DNA from: Corythucha ciliata
Taxonomy: Eukaryota > Arthropoda > Insecta > Hemiptera > Tingidae
DNA length: 64,000 nt
Assembly (NCBI GenBank): GCA_038030265.1
Contig: CM075937.1
Location: 26,516,198-26,580,197, forward strand
Reading direction: 5' to 3'
Shown: positions 50,891 through 62,123 of the stretch, piece after piece
How positions within the stretch are numbered: position 1 is the first letter of the stretch
Layout of the letters: each line of letters begins with the position of its first letter
Translations under genes and position numbers: made by a program
Notes under the pieces: generated by a model
Told to the model about the DNA's origin: nothing
Databases searched by the model: none
Seen by the model: only the letters and a program-made list of their open reading frames with translations

Positions 50891-53800
50891 TTAGCAATTA
50901 CTAAGTGGAGTTACCAAAGCAGCAGAATTCACGACTAATCCCTCGAATGCATGAGTATACTGCCAAGGAACTTGCGCCTCTCCTGTTGTCGACAGAAAAT
51001 ATCGCTTAAGTATGTTGCGCTGTTCCTCAGCAGACCTCGTTGCGTTGTTCGATCCGCATTTCGTTATATCATTGATTGTCTCCCTCTTTTCTCTCCGCCA
51101 TTCTCCTTCGACAATATTATGGTTATGGTCTTCTTGATCCAAGAAGGAGGAAGAACAATAACGCCGTCTTGTAATTTCTATACCGTCGTCCTCTGCTGTC
51201 ATAATAAAGTTGTGAAGACAGACAGTGGCCTTCACAATGTACTCTATATTTTCAGGGAGTCCACTGAGCGGTTTGCTCAAAACTTGCCAACGAGCGTTAA
51301 GAACAACAAAGGTGTTTTCTATTACTCTTCTGGCCCTTGACAGTCGGTAGTTGAACACTCTTTCTTCGTCCCCAAGGTCTCTCTTTCGATATGGGCGAAG
51401 CATGTAAGTTTTTAGAGGAAAGGCTTCGTCGGCGACGAATGCTCGATTCGTTACGATCGTCGTACGAGGCAGGTATGAAGGGCCGGGCATATCCGCGACT
51501 CCTCTCTCCAAGTCACGTCCTAGCGACGATCGGCTCCAAACTCCACCGTCACTTATTGATCCTAGAATAGGAAGACGCTACGTTACATGATGACGTTCAC
51601 TGAACCTACGAGACAAAAATATCCTTAAATATAATCGTTTAACTGTCACTAATCTCATTACATACAAGAATAACGTCACCACTAAAGGCCAGTGTTAAAA
51701 TATTGCGCGATAATAATTGTGGGTATATATTCATTATTCTATTTGTTAAATCTCAAATTTCCTCAATGAGGGAGTGTGGTATTTAAATTGTGTGTATATC
51801 ATTGGAAAGCAGGGAAGAACGAGACGTTTCTCTTGGGTTTGACAATCCTCAGAGCTATTTGTGGCGGCACAATGATTTTTTGAGGAATAATACAATTATT
51901 GATTTTTCACGTCAGAGTGACAGAAGCGCGAGTTTCACATTTTTAAGATTGAGATTGGTCTCATGCTATAGGACATTTACCGTCGATTTGAATTGTTTTG
52001 GAGATTTTTTGGTGAATTTGGAGAATTTTTGGTGGAAATGAACAAATCGATCTATCGAGAGTCCATCACTAAGTGGACAGACTATACAGGGTGATTCAGG
52101 AGGGGATGCATATACTGTAGTATGTTGTAGTACTAAATTAACGTAAGTATATTTGGGACCAAAATCACCCTATGAGCATGGGGTCGCAAATGCTTACTTC
52201 TGAGATACACGTACAATTGTGTTTTTTCAGTGACTGCCTACTTTTTCTCAAAAAACTCGATTTCACGGCCCAACCGCTGAGCTTGGAACAAAACATTTGG
52301 CGTTTTTGGAAAGAACACAAATTTTCACTTCAATTTTGAGGAGGTCATAGGATTGCTTACAAAACGGACATGTTTTTCTGATATTGGGTTTGGGACCATA
52401 CTGGAAGCACTGTACCTTTGGCAGAAATCGTCGCTGAATTATAGGAGAGATTTCAAAAAAGTAACTTTCGCAATATGTGGAAAATCATAAAAAATACTTA
52501 GCTACGAAATGCTACGATTACAACGATGTAGAACACTGTTTTCTGCAGGGAAATGTTGTGCTCTTTCCAAAAACGTCAACTGTTTTGTTCCAGGATCAGC
52601 GGTTGAGCCGTGAAATTGAGTTTCTGGAGAAAAAGTAGGCATCCGATGAAAAGACAAAATTGTACGTGTATCTCAGAAGAAGAGCATTGCGGCCCTTAGG
52701 GTGATTTTGGCCGCAAATACTTAGTACTATAACATAATTGAGTATATGCATCTCCTCATGAATTACCAAGTATAACCACATACTTATGTTCAATTTTATT
52801 GCGCACCCTACGTTTATGAATTCAATTCGGCATTTTAGGTAGAAAAGGACCGGATTTTAGTGACTAAGGGCTCGCTAATTCAGAGACTTTCCTCTTAAGG
52901 CCACCTTAAAGCGCTTCGAAATTGCAGATTACATGATTTAACAGACCGTATATGATTTTTAAACACATTTCTTCTCTCTCAAAGGTTGGTTTCTGAATAC
53001 GGGCCTCAATGAACCAAATTTTTCATAAAAGTAAAGTGCAATCCTAAGCTAAGCTCTTACCATACTGCCCTATGTCAACCCATGTAAATCGATAGCAGGC
53101 ATCACAAGAAGCCATTAATACCATACTGAAAAACTTCTTGTAATTGTAAAATTCGCTGCCACTATTGGGAGGGGCTTGGATACGTATGTGCTTTCCATCT
53201 ACAGCACCTAGGCAGTTCGGAAATTGCCATTTATCCATGAATTCCGGACAGATCTTCGACCAGTCTTCAGCTGCCATGCTTGGTAAGAAATGTGGTTGTA
53301 AGGTAAGCCATATTCCCTTGCAGACTTCCGGTATGATTTTATAAGCTGTCGAGCGGCCTACTCGGAATATCCAGGACTGCATCCGTTTGCTGTTTCCGTG
53401 TGCCAGATAGCTAAAAATGATTCGTTTTAATTAAGTACAAATAATTGAATAATGCTGTATATATACAGGGGGGGGGGAGTCGACGGCAGAAATGCAGGGG
53501 TTATTTTAGGTCCAAACCGTACCAAAAACGTCCCAAAACTTACGAGATAATCGATGTTTTTGTATTTTTACCCATGGCGTTTGTTTTATTGGATACAGCG
53601 CTTATAATTCGAGAACGGTCACACAACATAAATTAAATCTAATAGCACTACCGACAATAGCAGGCATTTTTCAGTGGGAAAATGTCCAGTTATACCCAAA
53701 AGTAGTCTTTTTTTTTTCAGAAAACCGCCGGATTGTTGATTTTTGTATCTAGAAAAACTCCTCCTCTTTCACTCGAACTAACTCAGCCGTCGCAGTGTTT

Positions 53801-55183
53801 TTTGTTTAATTAAATGCATTTCGGGTCCATTTTTCCGGATCCCCTCATCAGCCTACAAAATAGTATACAGGTATATCTCTACAATAAAGTTCACAACATT
53901 AAAACTATTAACAAGCTAGTATAGGTACTTACATTTATGCCAAACACAGCACAACTGAAACCTACTAAAACCGCCTCACGGCAATGGGGATTAGAGGGCA
54001 CAACGATAAAAAACTAAGCCTACTTAATAAATAAAACAGCGAAAGAAAAACAAAACAAGGGCAAAAACATAACAATAACAGGAGGGACGCTCAAAAACCG
54101 ACAAATTCCTTAAACTTATGTAGCACGTATTTATATTGGTTGCCAACCTTTTCCGAGTCAGTCTGCAAATTAACATTATTGGAAAAAACATTTATATAAG
54201 CCAATTCCAACCATTGTAGCTTCCTGTCGCTACTATCCCTGTCAATGATTCTTACATTCTCCATGTCACAGACATGTCCTGATTCCAACACATGCTGTGC
54301 CAAACCTGTAACGGGCTGTTCTTTCGCTGTTCGGGGGGGTTTTCTTTCGCTGTTTTATTTATTAAGTAGGCTTAGTTTTTTATCGTTGTGCCCTCTAATC
54401 CCCATTGCCGTGAGGCGGTTTTAGTAGGTTTCAGTTGTGCTGTGTTTGGCATAAATGTAAGTACCTATACTAGCTTGTTAATAGTTTTAATGTTGTGAAC
54501 TTTATTGTAGAGATATACCTGTATACTATTTTGTAGGCTGATGAGGGGATCCGGAAAAATGGACCCGAAATGCATTTAATTAAACAAAAAACACTGCGAC
54601 GGCTGAGTTAGTTCGAGTGAAAGAGGAGGAGTTTTTCTATTCAAATTGAAAAAGCAGCCGAGAAAAGAAGGGAGTTGTACTTTAGGATTTTTGTATCGAT
54701 TTTAAGATTTTTAAGCGGTTTAGGCGTTATTTCATTGCGGTTGGGATGAACGGAACGAAAAGCTGAAAATTGGACCTATGTTTAAAGAAACGAATAACCC
54801 CTGCATTATTGCCTTCGACTTACCAAACATACACTGCACAGGTAAACTTACGAAAGCGTGCACGCCAATCGTAAAGCAACCGGTAGAGGAGTTCGGTTGC
54901 TTTTCTTCGCTAGATAAGGAGTCACCCTTTCAAGAAGTTCCACGAATTTCAAAGGCCACATCCTCGTGAACTCAAAGAACTCCTCGTGATCCGTGATTCT
55001 TAACGTTTCAAATAAGCCGTCATAGCAGCCGAACATCTTTCTTTCGTCAATCCTATTTATTGGCCGAACCCACCACCTACGAAACCTTTTTCTATTTTCT
55101 TTTTCCTTTTGCCGAATCTTGAAGGCCATCGCCGAAACACAGAGGGTGAATACCGCGGCAGCATCCGAGCTTGTCTTGTCCAT
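50891..55183 (-). CDS. PIF/Harbinger DDE transposase, three exons
   Basis: Exons 55183-54852, 53410-53061 and 51561-50891 on the minus strand join in frame into 450 residues (start MDKTSSDAAAVF; an earlier Met at 55195 is possible). Domain order: N-terminal region with RWWVRPINRIDERKMFGCYD and ITDHEEFFEFTRM; helix-turn-helix VALRLACTLSYLAHGNS ... RSTAYKII; then the DDE_Tnp_4 core with NCLGAVDGKHI (D1), VDIGQYGSISDGGVW (D2, created by splicing), RRVIENTFVVLNARW (E) and a C-terminal TVCLHNFI. No stop or frameshift. Intron 1 (1.44 kb) contains a Penelope insertion, intron 2 (1.5 kb) a fold-back repeat, both removable by splicing. It cuts DNA at TTA/TAA sites with its MADF partner. Confidence 0.88.
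51562..53060. other. Transposase intron 2 with repeats
   Basis: Contains the CAGGGTG fold-back element (52087-52768) and, at 52985-53005, GGTTTCTGAATACGGGCC, the inverse of the repeat end that appears at 63981-63998. Otherwise AT-rich. Confidence 0.5.
52087..52768. mobile_element. Fold-back element with CAGGGTGATTCAGGAGG end
   Basis: Left half and right half are inverse copies for about 280 bp each: CAGGGTGATTCAGGAGGGGA/'gatgcatatactg', 'gatttcacggcccaaccgctga', 'gtttttggaaagaacacaa' return inverted. It can form a long hairpin. Related words occur at 25127-25215. No coding capacity. Confidence 0.65.
53815..53862 (-). ncRNA. Hammerhead ribozyme motif, left Penelope arm
   Basis: On minus: CTGATGA (53851-53845), helix II GGG..TCC/GGA.CCC, GAAA (53822-53819), TGCATTT. 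Same orientation as the endonuclease fragment. See the plus copy for the stem assignment. Confidence 0.7.
54091..54339 (-). pseudogene. Penelope GIY-YIG endonuclease, C-terminal fragment
   Basis: Minus frame encoding LAQHVLESGHVCDMENVRII, DRDSSDRKLQWLELAYINVF and NNVNLQTDSEKVGN. This is the end of the Penelope GIY-YIG domain with conserved H...GH, R-x-x-LE and N residues. RT is missing, so the insertion is 5'-truncated. Reads up to the inner end of the right arm at 54339 and stops at 54091. Confidence 0.8.
54527..54582 (+). ncRNA. Hammerhead ribozyme motif, right Penelope arm
   Basis: CTGATGA at 54538-54544, helix II 54545-54566 (GGG-ga-TCC ... GGA-CCC), GAAA 54567-54570, palindromic TGCA helix III and the UH cleavage position in TGCATTT. 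Upstream TTTTGT can pair with downstream ACAAAA to form helix I. Minimal helix III as known for Penelope-like elements. Confidence 0.7.
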
Positions 55184-55537
55184 AGTTGTCAACATAATAA
55201 TTAGATAGACAGTAAAACGATGCTGACTAGACACTAGAGTAAGCGACATGCGAATTTCGGTAACCTCACGATAGTATAGATGCTTTCGGAGGAAATAATA
55301 CATTTCTGGAGGGACCCCCTAACGAAAAACAAGAAGACGAAAAAATAAGCCTAAAAATATTATCATTTACATCAGCTGGAGTAAGAAGAGATTAGTTTTT
55401 TTGTCAAACGTGACATGATTGGCTGAAAGCACGATGAAACATTGCGTCTATGTAGACATGATGAAGTGCTCTTGCTTCCTGCGTTCTGCGTTGCGTCCTG
55501 CGGCGGCGTCCTTGCGTCATATGTAGACGGGGCTTTA

Positions 55538-56016
55538 TAGCTAAAAATAAAAAAGAAGCAACAGCATGCATACATAAGTGAGCCCTATTGAACTGATTAT
55601 TACTATGTAATATGAAATATGAATTGACTAGACCCCCTGGATTCATGTGGAGGGGTTTGTGATTTTTCAAAGCCAGAACTACCAAACAGGCCAGGAGAAT
55701 CGAACCCTCTATCACTAACGCAGCATCCAGTTGAAACAAAATCATTGGACTTCGTTACTAACCATGCATCTCTTTGATGGAAAATAATTTACGTGTATTA
55801 CTAACCATGCATCACTATGATTCAAGAGAAACCAAATATGATAAGATATCTTACCTCATCTGACCAGTACAGCCGTCTGAGCGATACTGACAGCTTCGTG
55901 TACATACGCCAGGAGATGTCGTGACAGGCTCAAAGCAGTAGTGCCACTTATTCACATCAACAACCATGATATCCCCCACCCATGCACCGAAACGATGCTA
56001 GGGTAGCGTTCTAGGG
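55538..56016 (-). mobile_element. piggyBac 5' end, displaced by Harbinger
   Basis: Minus strand starts TTAA|CCCTAGAACGCTACCCTAG at 56016, a CCCTAG-type piggyBac end next to its TTAA target (56017-56020), and runs 480 bp to the Harbinger right target duplication. It ends TTTTTATTTTTAG|CTATAA just before where the transposase ATG would be, so it probably held an upstream intron acceptor and untranslated leader. Short open frames in it (55372-55745) have no motif. Confidence 0.75.
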
Positions 56017-56970
56017 TTAAACACAGGAGCTCCCACTTGCATAAATTCCCCAAATCCAAGTAATCTATCCGCAATTGATTTAACTTTCTGTTCTTCCGGA
56101 ATTGCTCCCTATTTCACGTGGGAAGTTATTCAAGACCCAATGGGATCTGATCACCTCCCGATTCGTGTAAGCTCGACGTTATATACACCTAGTTCCATAG
56201 TATTTCCTACTTTTAGAAAGTGGCGATCGGATAGTGCAGATTGGGATAAATTTCGATCACATCTGTCAGATAAGAATAGTGCTACATATGAGGCACTGGT
56301 CAAAGATATCAATGAAGCTTGTGAAGTATCGATGCCGCTTCGCTCTAAAAGACCAACAATAAAAAAGTACCCAGTAGAATGGTGGAATCAAGAATGTTTG
56401 CACGTCACGAAAGAGAGAGCGAGAGCTTATAATGATTACAAACAAGCTCCCAATTTAACGACTTATTTAACTTACAAGAATCGAAGTGCTCGTGCTAAAC
56501 TAGTATATAAAAGAGCTAAACGTAAAGCCTGGCGAGAGTATTGCGATAGCTTAAATAAAAGTACCCCCATTAAAGAAATATGGTCCAAAATCAGAAAACT
56601 AAAAAATCCAGCTCTAGTAAAGAACTCTATCACGCCTGGTGACTGGTGTGAAGAATTTTTACAAAAACTCACTCCCGATATGGTATCGCCACAGATAAGT
56701 TTTGATAGCCCTAGAACCCCAAAAATGTCAAATATGTTAATTAGAAATGTCACCATTACTGAATTGGATTGCGTGATTTCCAATACTATTAATACGGCAC
56801 CAGGCATGGATAACATTGATTACCCTATAATTAAAAATTTACCTGTCTCGTCTAAACTTACTATGATACATACTTTCAATGAAGCCATAGAAACAGGTGA
56901 AATCCCTCCTGACTGGAAAAACTATTGTGTCACACCCATACTTAAACCAGGCAAAACACCAAATCTTGTG

Positions 56971-58225
56971 GGGCGGGTGTAGAGTGGGCCCCGAGCTCGA
57001 GGGGCAGAGGGCAAGGAAATAATCCGTTGTGTATAGTGGGCCCCGAGCTCGAGGGGCAGAGGGCAAGGAGATAAGAGAGTTGTGTAGGCTGGGCCCAGTC
57101 AGTCAAGACTCGAGAGCACAACATGGCACAAGCCAACGTTATGTTCGGGCAGCGAGGCCACGTTCTGCTGGAGATTGACGGCTTCAAATATAAGAAACAC
57201 CGAGAATTGGTTACAGGAGAAACGAGGTGGCGGTAAGTTTATGTCGTTATTATTTCTATTGTACAAGTATATGTCGTTCATGCATTATTATTGAAGGAAG
57301 AAAATGAAAATGATGAAGGATGTTTATTGTTGTAGTTGCTGTAAAAACTTGTGCGTTGCGTCAATCAAAACAAGCGGAGCCAACCACGTCATCACAGACA
57401 CCAATTTCACTCACAATCACGAACCGCTGTCCGAAAGAGATCGCCAGAGGCAGGTGTTGAGCGGTGCAGCGAAGCGGAAGGCTGAAGAACAAATTTCAGA
57501 GAGGCCAGCCAACAAAATTTTGCGATCTTTATTAACTGTGCAGAATACTGAAACGTTAGAGGTTAGTAGCTCTAGTGTACAATGTTTGACAGACCCTTGG
57601 CCAACATAGGTACTTTATAGATGGGGGTGTAATTGTTTTACAACAAAAACTGAAAGTCACATTTTATTATTTCAGACCTCGGACCTTTCAAGAATAAAAA
57701 GGAACATTTGTATGACGTACGGCGAAAGTCCCTACCAACCCTGCCAAAAACTGCTGAAGACGTGTTTGACGTGATTCGATCTTCAAATCTGAAAACGGTT
57801 AACGAAGAGGACTTCGTGCTCGTGAACGACGCCGATAATGGACTTATAATTTTTTCTTGTTTAACCAATTTGAAAGCTCTCGCAAGTGCACAGGCGGTTT
57901 ACTTAGATGGTACTTTTCAGTATTGCCCTAAGTTTTTCTATCAGTTGCTGACGATACACGGTTACTTCCTGTTTACCTAATTTTGATGCTTTTATCGACG
58001 ACCACTCATTGTGATATTAATGTTTATTACCGTGATACTACCTACTTGCTTGACGCTGCGCAATAAATGTATGCAATTTATGCTTTCACTTTTTCTCATT
58101 TCTCATATCGCTAAGTAGGCTGGGCCCAGTCTACATCTCCAAAGTGAGGAAGGGATTGAGTGGTGAGAGGGGTGGGCCCAGTCTACAACAGAGTAAGAGG
58201 ATTAGGGCCCAGTCTACAATCGCCC
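56971..58225 (+). mobile_element. Small Mutator-like element with FLYWCH gene, ATCTTGTG duplication
   Basis: Left end GGGCGGGTGTAGAGTGGGCC and inverse right end (GGGCGATTGTAGACTGGGCC) are 16 of 20 identical. ATCTTGTG (or ATCTTGTGG) stands on both sides (56963-56970, 58226-58233). LINE-A reads straight across if it is removed. TGTAGACTGGGCCC and GAGTGGGCCCCGAGCTCGAG blocks are repeated two to four times near each end, the usual Mutator style. 1,255 bp in all. Confidence 0.85.
57123..57980 (+). CDS. FLYWCH zinc-finger protein with truncated MULE transposase start
   Basis: Exons 57123-57232, 57336-57574 and 57676-57980 join in frame into 217 residues. FLYWCH finger: GQRGHVLLEIDGFKYKKHRE, TRWRCCKNLCVASI and TNFTHNHEP with Cys-Cys-His-His. 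A linker with RKSLPTLPKTAEDVFDVI follows, then VYLDGTFQYCPKFFYQLLTI, the first aspartate motif of MULE transposases (DGTF). The frame stops at GYFLFT just after this, so the rest of the catalytic domain is absent. The second donor (A|GTGTAC) is chosen to keep frame. Likely unable to transpose by itself; the finger could still bind element ends and act as a competitor, which is inference. Confidence 0.65.
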
Positions 58226-61200
58226 ATCTTGTGGAGTCGTATAGACCTATTTCCTTGTCATCTTGCGTCTTGAAAACATTCGAAAGAGTGCTCAAGCACA
58301 GGCTTGAATACTGGCTCGAACATAATAAAATTTTCCCGTACAGTCAGTTCGGTTTTCGTAAGGGCAGATCCTGTCTCGACAGCATCACTCATTTAGTCAC
58401 AGACGTTTATCACGCGTTTTCAGAAAAACAAACTGTCTTGGCCTTAATGTTAGATGTTTCTGGAGCCTTTGATAATGTTAATCTAACAACTCTGGCAAAT
58501 CAAATGCTCGATATAGGTATCTGTCCGCAATTTGTCAAATTAGTGTTGTCGTTAACGAACAACCGGATCATTCAATTACTCGTAAATGACAAAATGCTAG
58601 GTCCTCGCATAGCTCAACTTGGTTTGCCACAAGGAGGTACTCTAAGCCCACTATTATACGCCATTTATGTGTACGCGATATAGAAATTCTTACCTCCAGG
58701 TGTGCGTATTCTACAATACGCTGACGACGTGTGCCTCTACGTGGTAGCCTCGTCACCCACAATAGCATTGCCAATTCTCGAAGAAGGACTTAAAGCCCTT
58801 CGGTGCTTATTGATTAACTTAGGCCTTGATATTTCACCTTCTAAATCGACTGTAATCCCTTTGTCACGCTCCAGATCATTCCCTCTCCCAACAAGCATTA
58901 CTATGGATGGCCTTCTGTTTCCTGTTGACTCTGAAGTTAAATTTTTAGGAATTTATCTAGATCGTAAGCTAAATTGGTCAAATCACATTAACAATATCGT
59001 AACAAAGGCAGAGAAATACATAAATGTGATGCGTATGGTTTGCAATCACAGGTGGGGTGCTGATCCTGCACAATGTTGACTTTCTATCGTGCAACCGTTC
59101 GTTCTATTTTTGATTATGGAGCGATATTCTATGACAATGCAGCTTATACCCATTTGCGTAAACTAGATGTGGTTCAATTTCGGTGTATTCGACTCTGCCT
59201 TGGGCTACTCAAGTCAACCCCTGTAGACGTACTGTTGAGTGAAGCTGGAGAGTTTCCACTTGGAATTAGACGATCGATTTTGGCAGATAAGATGGTGCTG
59301 AAAATTAAAGGCCTTCACCCATCATTGTTTGCTAAAATATCAGAGTTGAATCTAATTGATTTAACCACCGCTTATTGGAGTAAAAAGAAATCCCCTTTGT
59401 TGACCACCAGTTTCCGGCGAACGAATAAAATCAGCCATTCGATTCACTCGGATTGTTCTCTTCTCATGTTTAATATACCAGGGCCAATTTTTTCGTGGTT
59501 CCTACAGAATGGGTTGGATATCGAAGTAAATTATTTCAGTGGCTCTCTTTTGCCATGTACCCCCACCTTCATCGTGCCCGAATCACAAATTACGTTATTA
59601 TATCCGGACCATTATCAGATTTTCACAGATGGTTCTGCATCGAATTTGGGAGTATCATGTGCAATTTACGACCCAAGAACTCAATGTCGTAAACAATTTT
59701 TACTAGATCCCAACACCTCTGTTTTCATGGCTGAACTGGTGGCCATATTTGAAGCTATTAAATATTACGTTGAGGCAATAAATCACAATAAATTATTAAT
59801 CTTGTGTGACAGCAAAAGCGTAGTTAGTACATTTGAAAACATTAAAATGTCGTCGAAAACTCACAAGACTATGATAGAAATAATTAAACTATTGTTCGAT
59901 ATAAAGGAGGAAAATAAATCGGTATCTCTAATGTGGATTCCGGCCCACAGGGGTGTAACGGGCAATGAAAATGCGGACATATTAGCCAAAACCGCCCATA
60001 CCGATTCTTCGGCTCTAAAATTGAACTACACATTCCCTTATTTTGATTTCTTCAAAAAAATTACTCCCATCCAACTTGAAGATTGGAATCAGACTTATGA
60101 GTCCTCAAATAAGGGAGCATTTTATAAAACAAATATTCCCTCGTGTTTTAAAAAAAACTTGGTTCTCTGAAAGTTCTCTATCCAAGGACGGAGTAAAAAG
60201 CATATGTAGGCTGAGAACTAATCATGGTCTTTGTCAGTATTATTTATTTAAATTGAATTTAACGACAGCTTCTGAATGTCCTACATGTCAGGAACCGGGG
60301 ACGCTGGAGCACGCAGTGATGGTCTGCAGACAGTACGAAGGATCTCGAAATATGTTTTTCAGCAGACTTCCAAGTCTCCTCTGCTGTCCATTTAATTATT
60401 TAACTATTTTAGAATCAAGTTGCCCATCAGTCTACAAACTCCTGTATGATTTTTTAAAAGACAGTCACCTTGTAGTTTAAACCCATAAAACACCTCTGGC
60501 TATGGTTTTCTAACTAATGCCAAATAAAAAAAAAAAAAAATAAAAAAATAAATAATAAAAAAATCAAGTGTGTGCGGGTATCTCCTCATTAAGAAAGGTA
60601 TACTTCGCTCTGAAAAACGGGAGAGAGATGTGTCAGCCTCAACCAAAATTAATTACGCTGTGTTAAAGGCTATGTTAGAGGGGGAGGATTGGAGCCGATT
60701 TCTTGATGACTCTCTAGGAGTTGATGACCTTTTGAATGTTTTTTTTAGAAAAATTAAATTCGTTCATCGGCAATAGTGTAACTGTGGAGAGTAGTAGACA
60801 AAGGCGTAGGGCTTTGAAGCCTTGGTGCACTAAGGGTGTATTAAGTGCAATTAGGAAACGGGAGGCAATGAGAAAGAAACTTCAATCGGAGCCTTTTAAT
60901 GCAAAATTGAGAAGTGTGAACGAGGCTTACCGTAATGTATTAAACACTGTTATTAAAATATCTAAATTGTTGTTCTTTAAAGATCAACTCATGGAGGCTA
61001 ATGGCAAAATGAAAAAAATGTGAAATATTGTTAGGGATTGCACGAATGACCCCCGATCCACTGAAAACAAAATCGTTGAGATAAATAACACTGAGGGTGA
61101 TGTTGTAAATGAAGAAACCGGCATAGTGGAATCGTTTAATTTATTTTTTTCGAGGGTTGGATTGGATATTAATGAACAGTTTGATTGGGGTGGTGCTGAT

Positions 61201-62123
61201 GAGGAGTTGTTAAAAAGTAAGGTGAATAATAAAAGCGTTTCCAACTCTTTATTCCTAGAGCCGGTGGACAAGGCGGAAATTTTGAAATACATGGTTCAGA
61301 TGAAAGACTCAAATTCATACTCTTATGGGTTGCTTACCAATAAGGCCATTAAGTTCATGGCTCCGTTTATAGCAGAGCCGTTAGCGTATATCTATAATCG
61401 TGTGTTTGAGTTAGGTGTTTACCCTGATGTCTTCAAACGGGCAGTAATTATTCCCTTGTTTAAAGCTGGGGATAGAAGAGTATTAAGTAACTATAGACCG
61501 ATTGCCTTAACTCTATCCTTTTCGAAGTTACTCGAAAAATGTATTAAAGCTAGGCTTATGAAATTTTTGGAGGATAATAAAATTGTACCGGAGAATCAAT
61601 ATGGTTTCATGAAAAATCGAGGGGCTGAGCTTGCGTTATACGATTGGAATGAGGCTGTATCTGAGAAGATAGATTCTGGGAATAAGACGCTAGGAGTATT
61701 TTTGGATGTCAGCAAGGCATTTGATTGCGTCGATCATAAGTTGCTATTGTATAAATTGAAAAATATGGGGATTCGGGGAGTGGTTCACGATTTGTTTAAG
61801 TCGTTTTTGTCTAATCGTAGTATTGTGACTCGAATTGGAAATAAAGAAAGCTCCAGAAGAATTGTTAACATTGGCGTGCCCCAAGGAACAGTATTGGGTC
61901 CGGTTTTGTTTTTGTTTTACACAGTAGAGTTAATGAGCCTAAAGATAAGGGGAAAATTGATAGGATTTGCAGACGATACTGCTATTCTGTTTTGGGACAA
62001 GGACCACAAAGCACTCCTAGATAAAGCTGCAATGGATTTAAGTATTGTTAAGTGTTGGTTTGATAGCCATTTTTTGAAATTGAATTATAGTAAATCATCT
62101 GCGTTGCTGTTCAGTATTATTAA

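Larger units (their letters stand above)
53750..54639 (-). mobile_element. Penelope-like insertion with inverted 300-bp LTR arms
   Basis: Arms 53750-54049 and 54340-54639 are inverse copies, each 300 bp, with no difference noticed. Between them is the end of the Penelope endonuclease gene on minus. Inverted partial LTRs are a known form of Penelope insertions. Each arm has a hammerhead motif. Perfect arms indicate a young insertion. It lies in intron 1 of the Harbinger transposase. Confidence 0.85.
46800..55534. mobile_element. Complete PIF/Harbinger element, 8.7 kb, TTA target duplication
   Basis: Left end AGCCCCGTCTACATAAGACG and the inverse right end (AGCCCCGTCTACATATGACG) differ at one base; the match extends at least 60 bp through 'caaggacgccgccgcaggacgc' and 'gcagaacgcaggaagc'. 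TTA lies outside both ends (46797-46799 and 55535-55537), the Harbinger target rule. It holds two convergent genes, a MADF-domain protein on plus and a DDE transposase on minus, the usual pair. A second copy of the subterminal block is at 47130-47225. A Penelope insertion sits in transposase intron 1 and a fold-back repeat in intron 2. Both genes appear intact, so it may be autonomous. Confidence 0.9.
56017..60545 (+). pseudogene. LINE-A: non-LTR retrotransposon ORF2 with RNase H
   Basis: Plus frame begins inside the endonuclease right after the piggyBac TTAA, with LSAIDLTFCSSGIAPYF and MGSDHLPI (catalytic SDH). RT region follows: SYRPISLSSCVLKTFERVL, FGFRKGRSCLD, ALMLDVSGAFDNV, LPQGGTLSPLLYAIY, LQYADDVCLY (catalytic DD). 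RNase H: IFTDGSASNLG, LILCDSKS, WIPAHRGVTGNENADILAKT. End: CPTCQEPGTLEHAVMVC zinc knuckle. Breaks: MULE insertion at 56971-58225, TAG 58681-58683, frameshift near 59070 and one in an A-run near 60150. The RNase H domain suggests the I/Ingi-type group. The tail is A-rich with TAAA words (60525-60560). Upstream ORF1 and EN start are beyond the piggyBac insertion. Confidence 0.88.

Noticed and set aside
50951..51340. 129-codon plus frame 50951-51340
   Set aside because: Antisense to Harbinger transposase exon 3.
56472..57281. Minus open frames of 60-114 codons
   Set aside because: Antisense to LINE-A and to the GC-rich subterminal repeats of the MULE.
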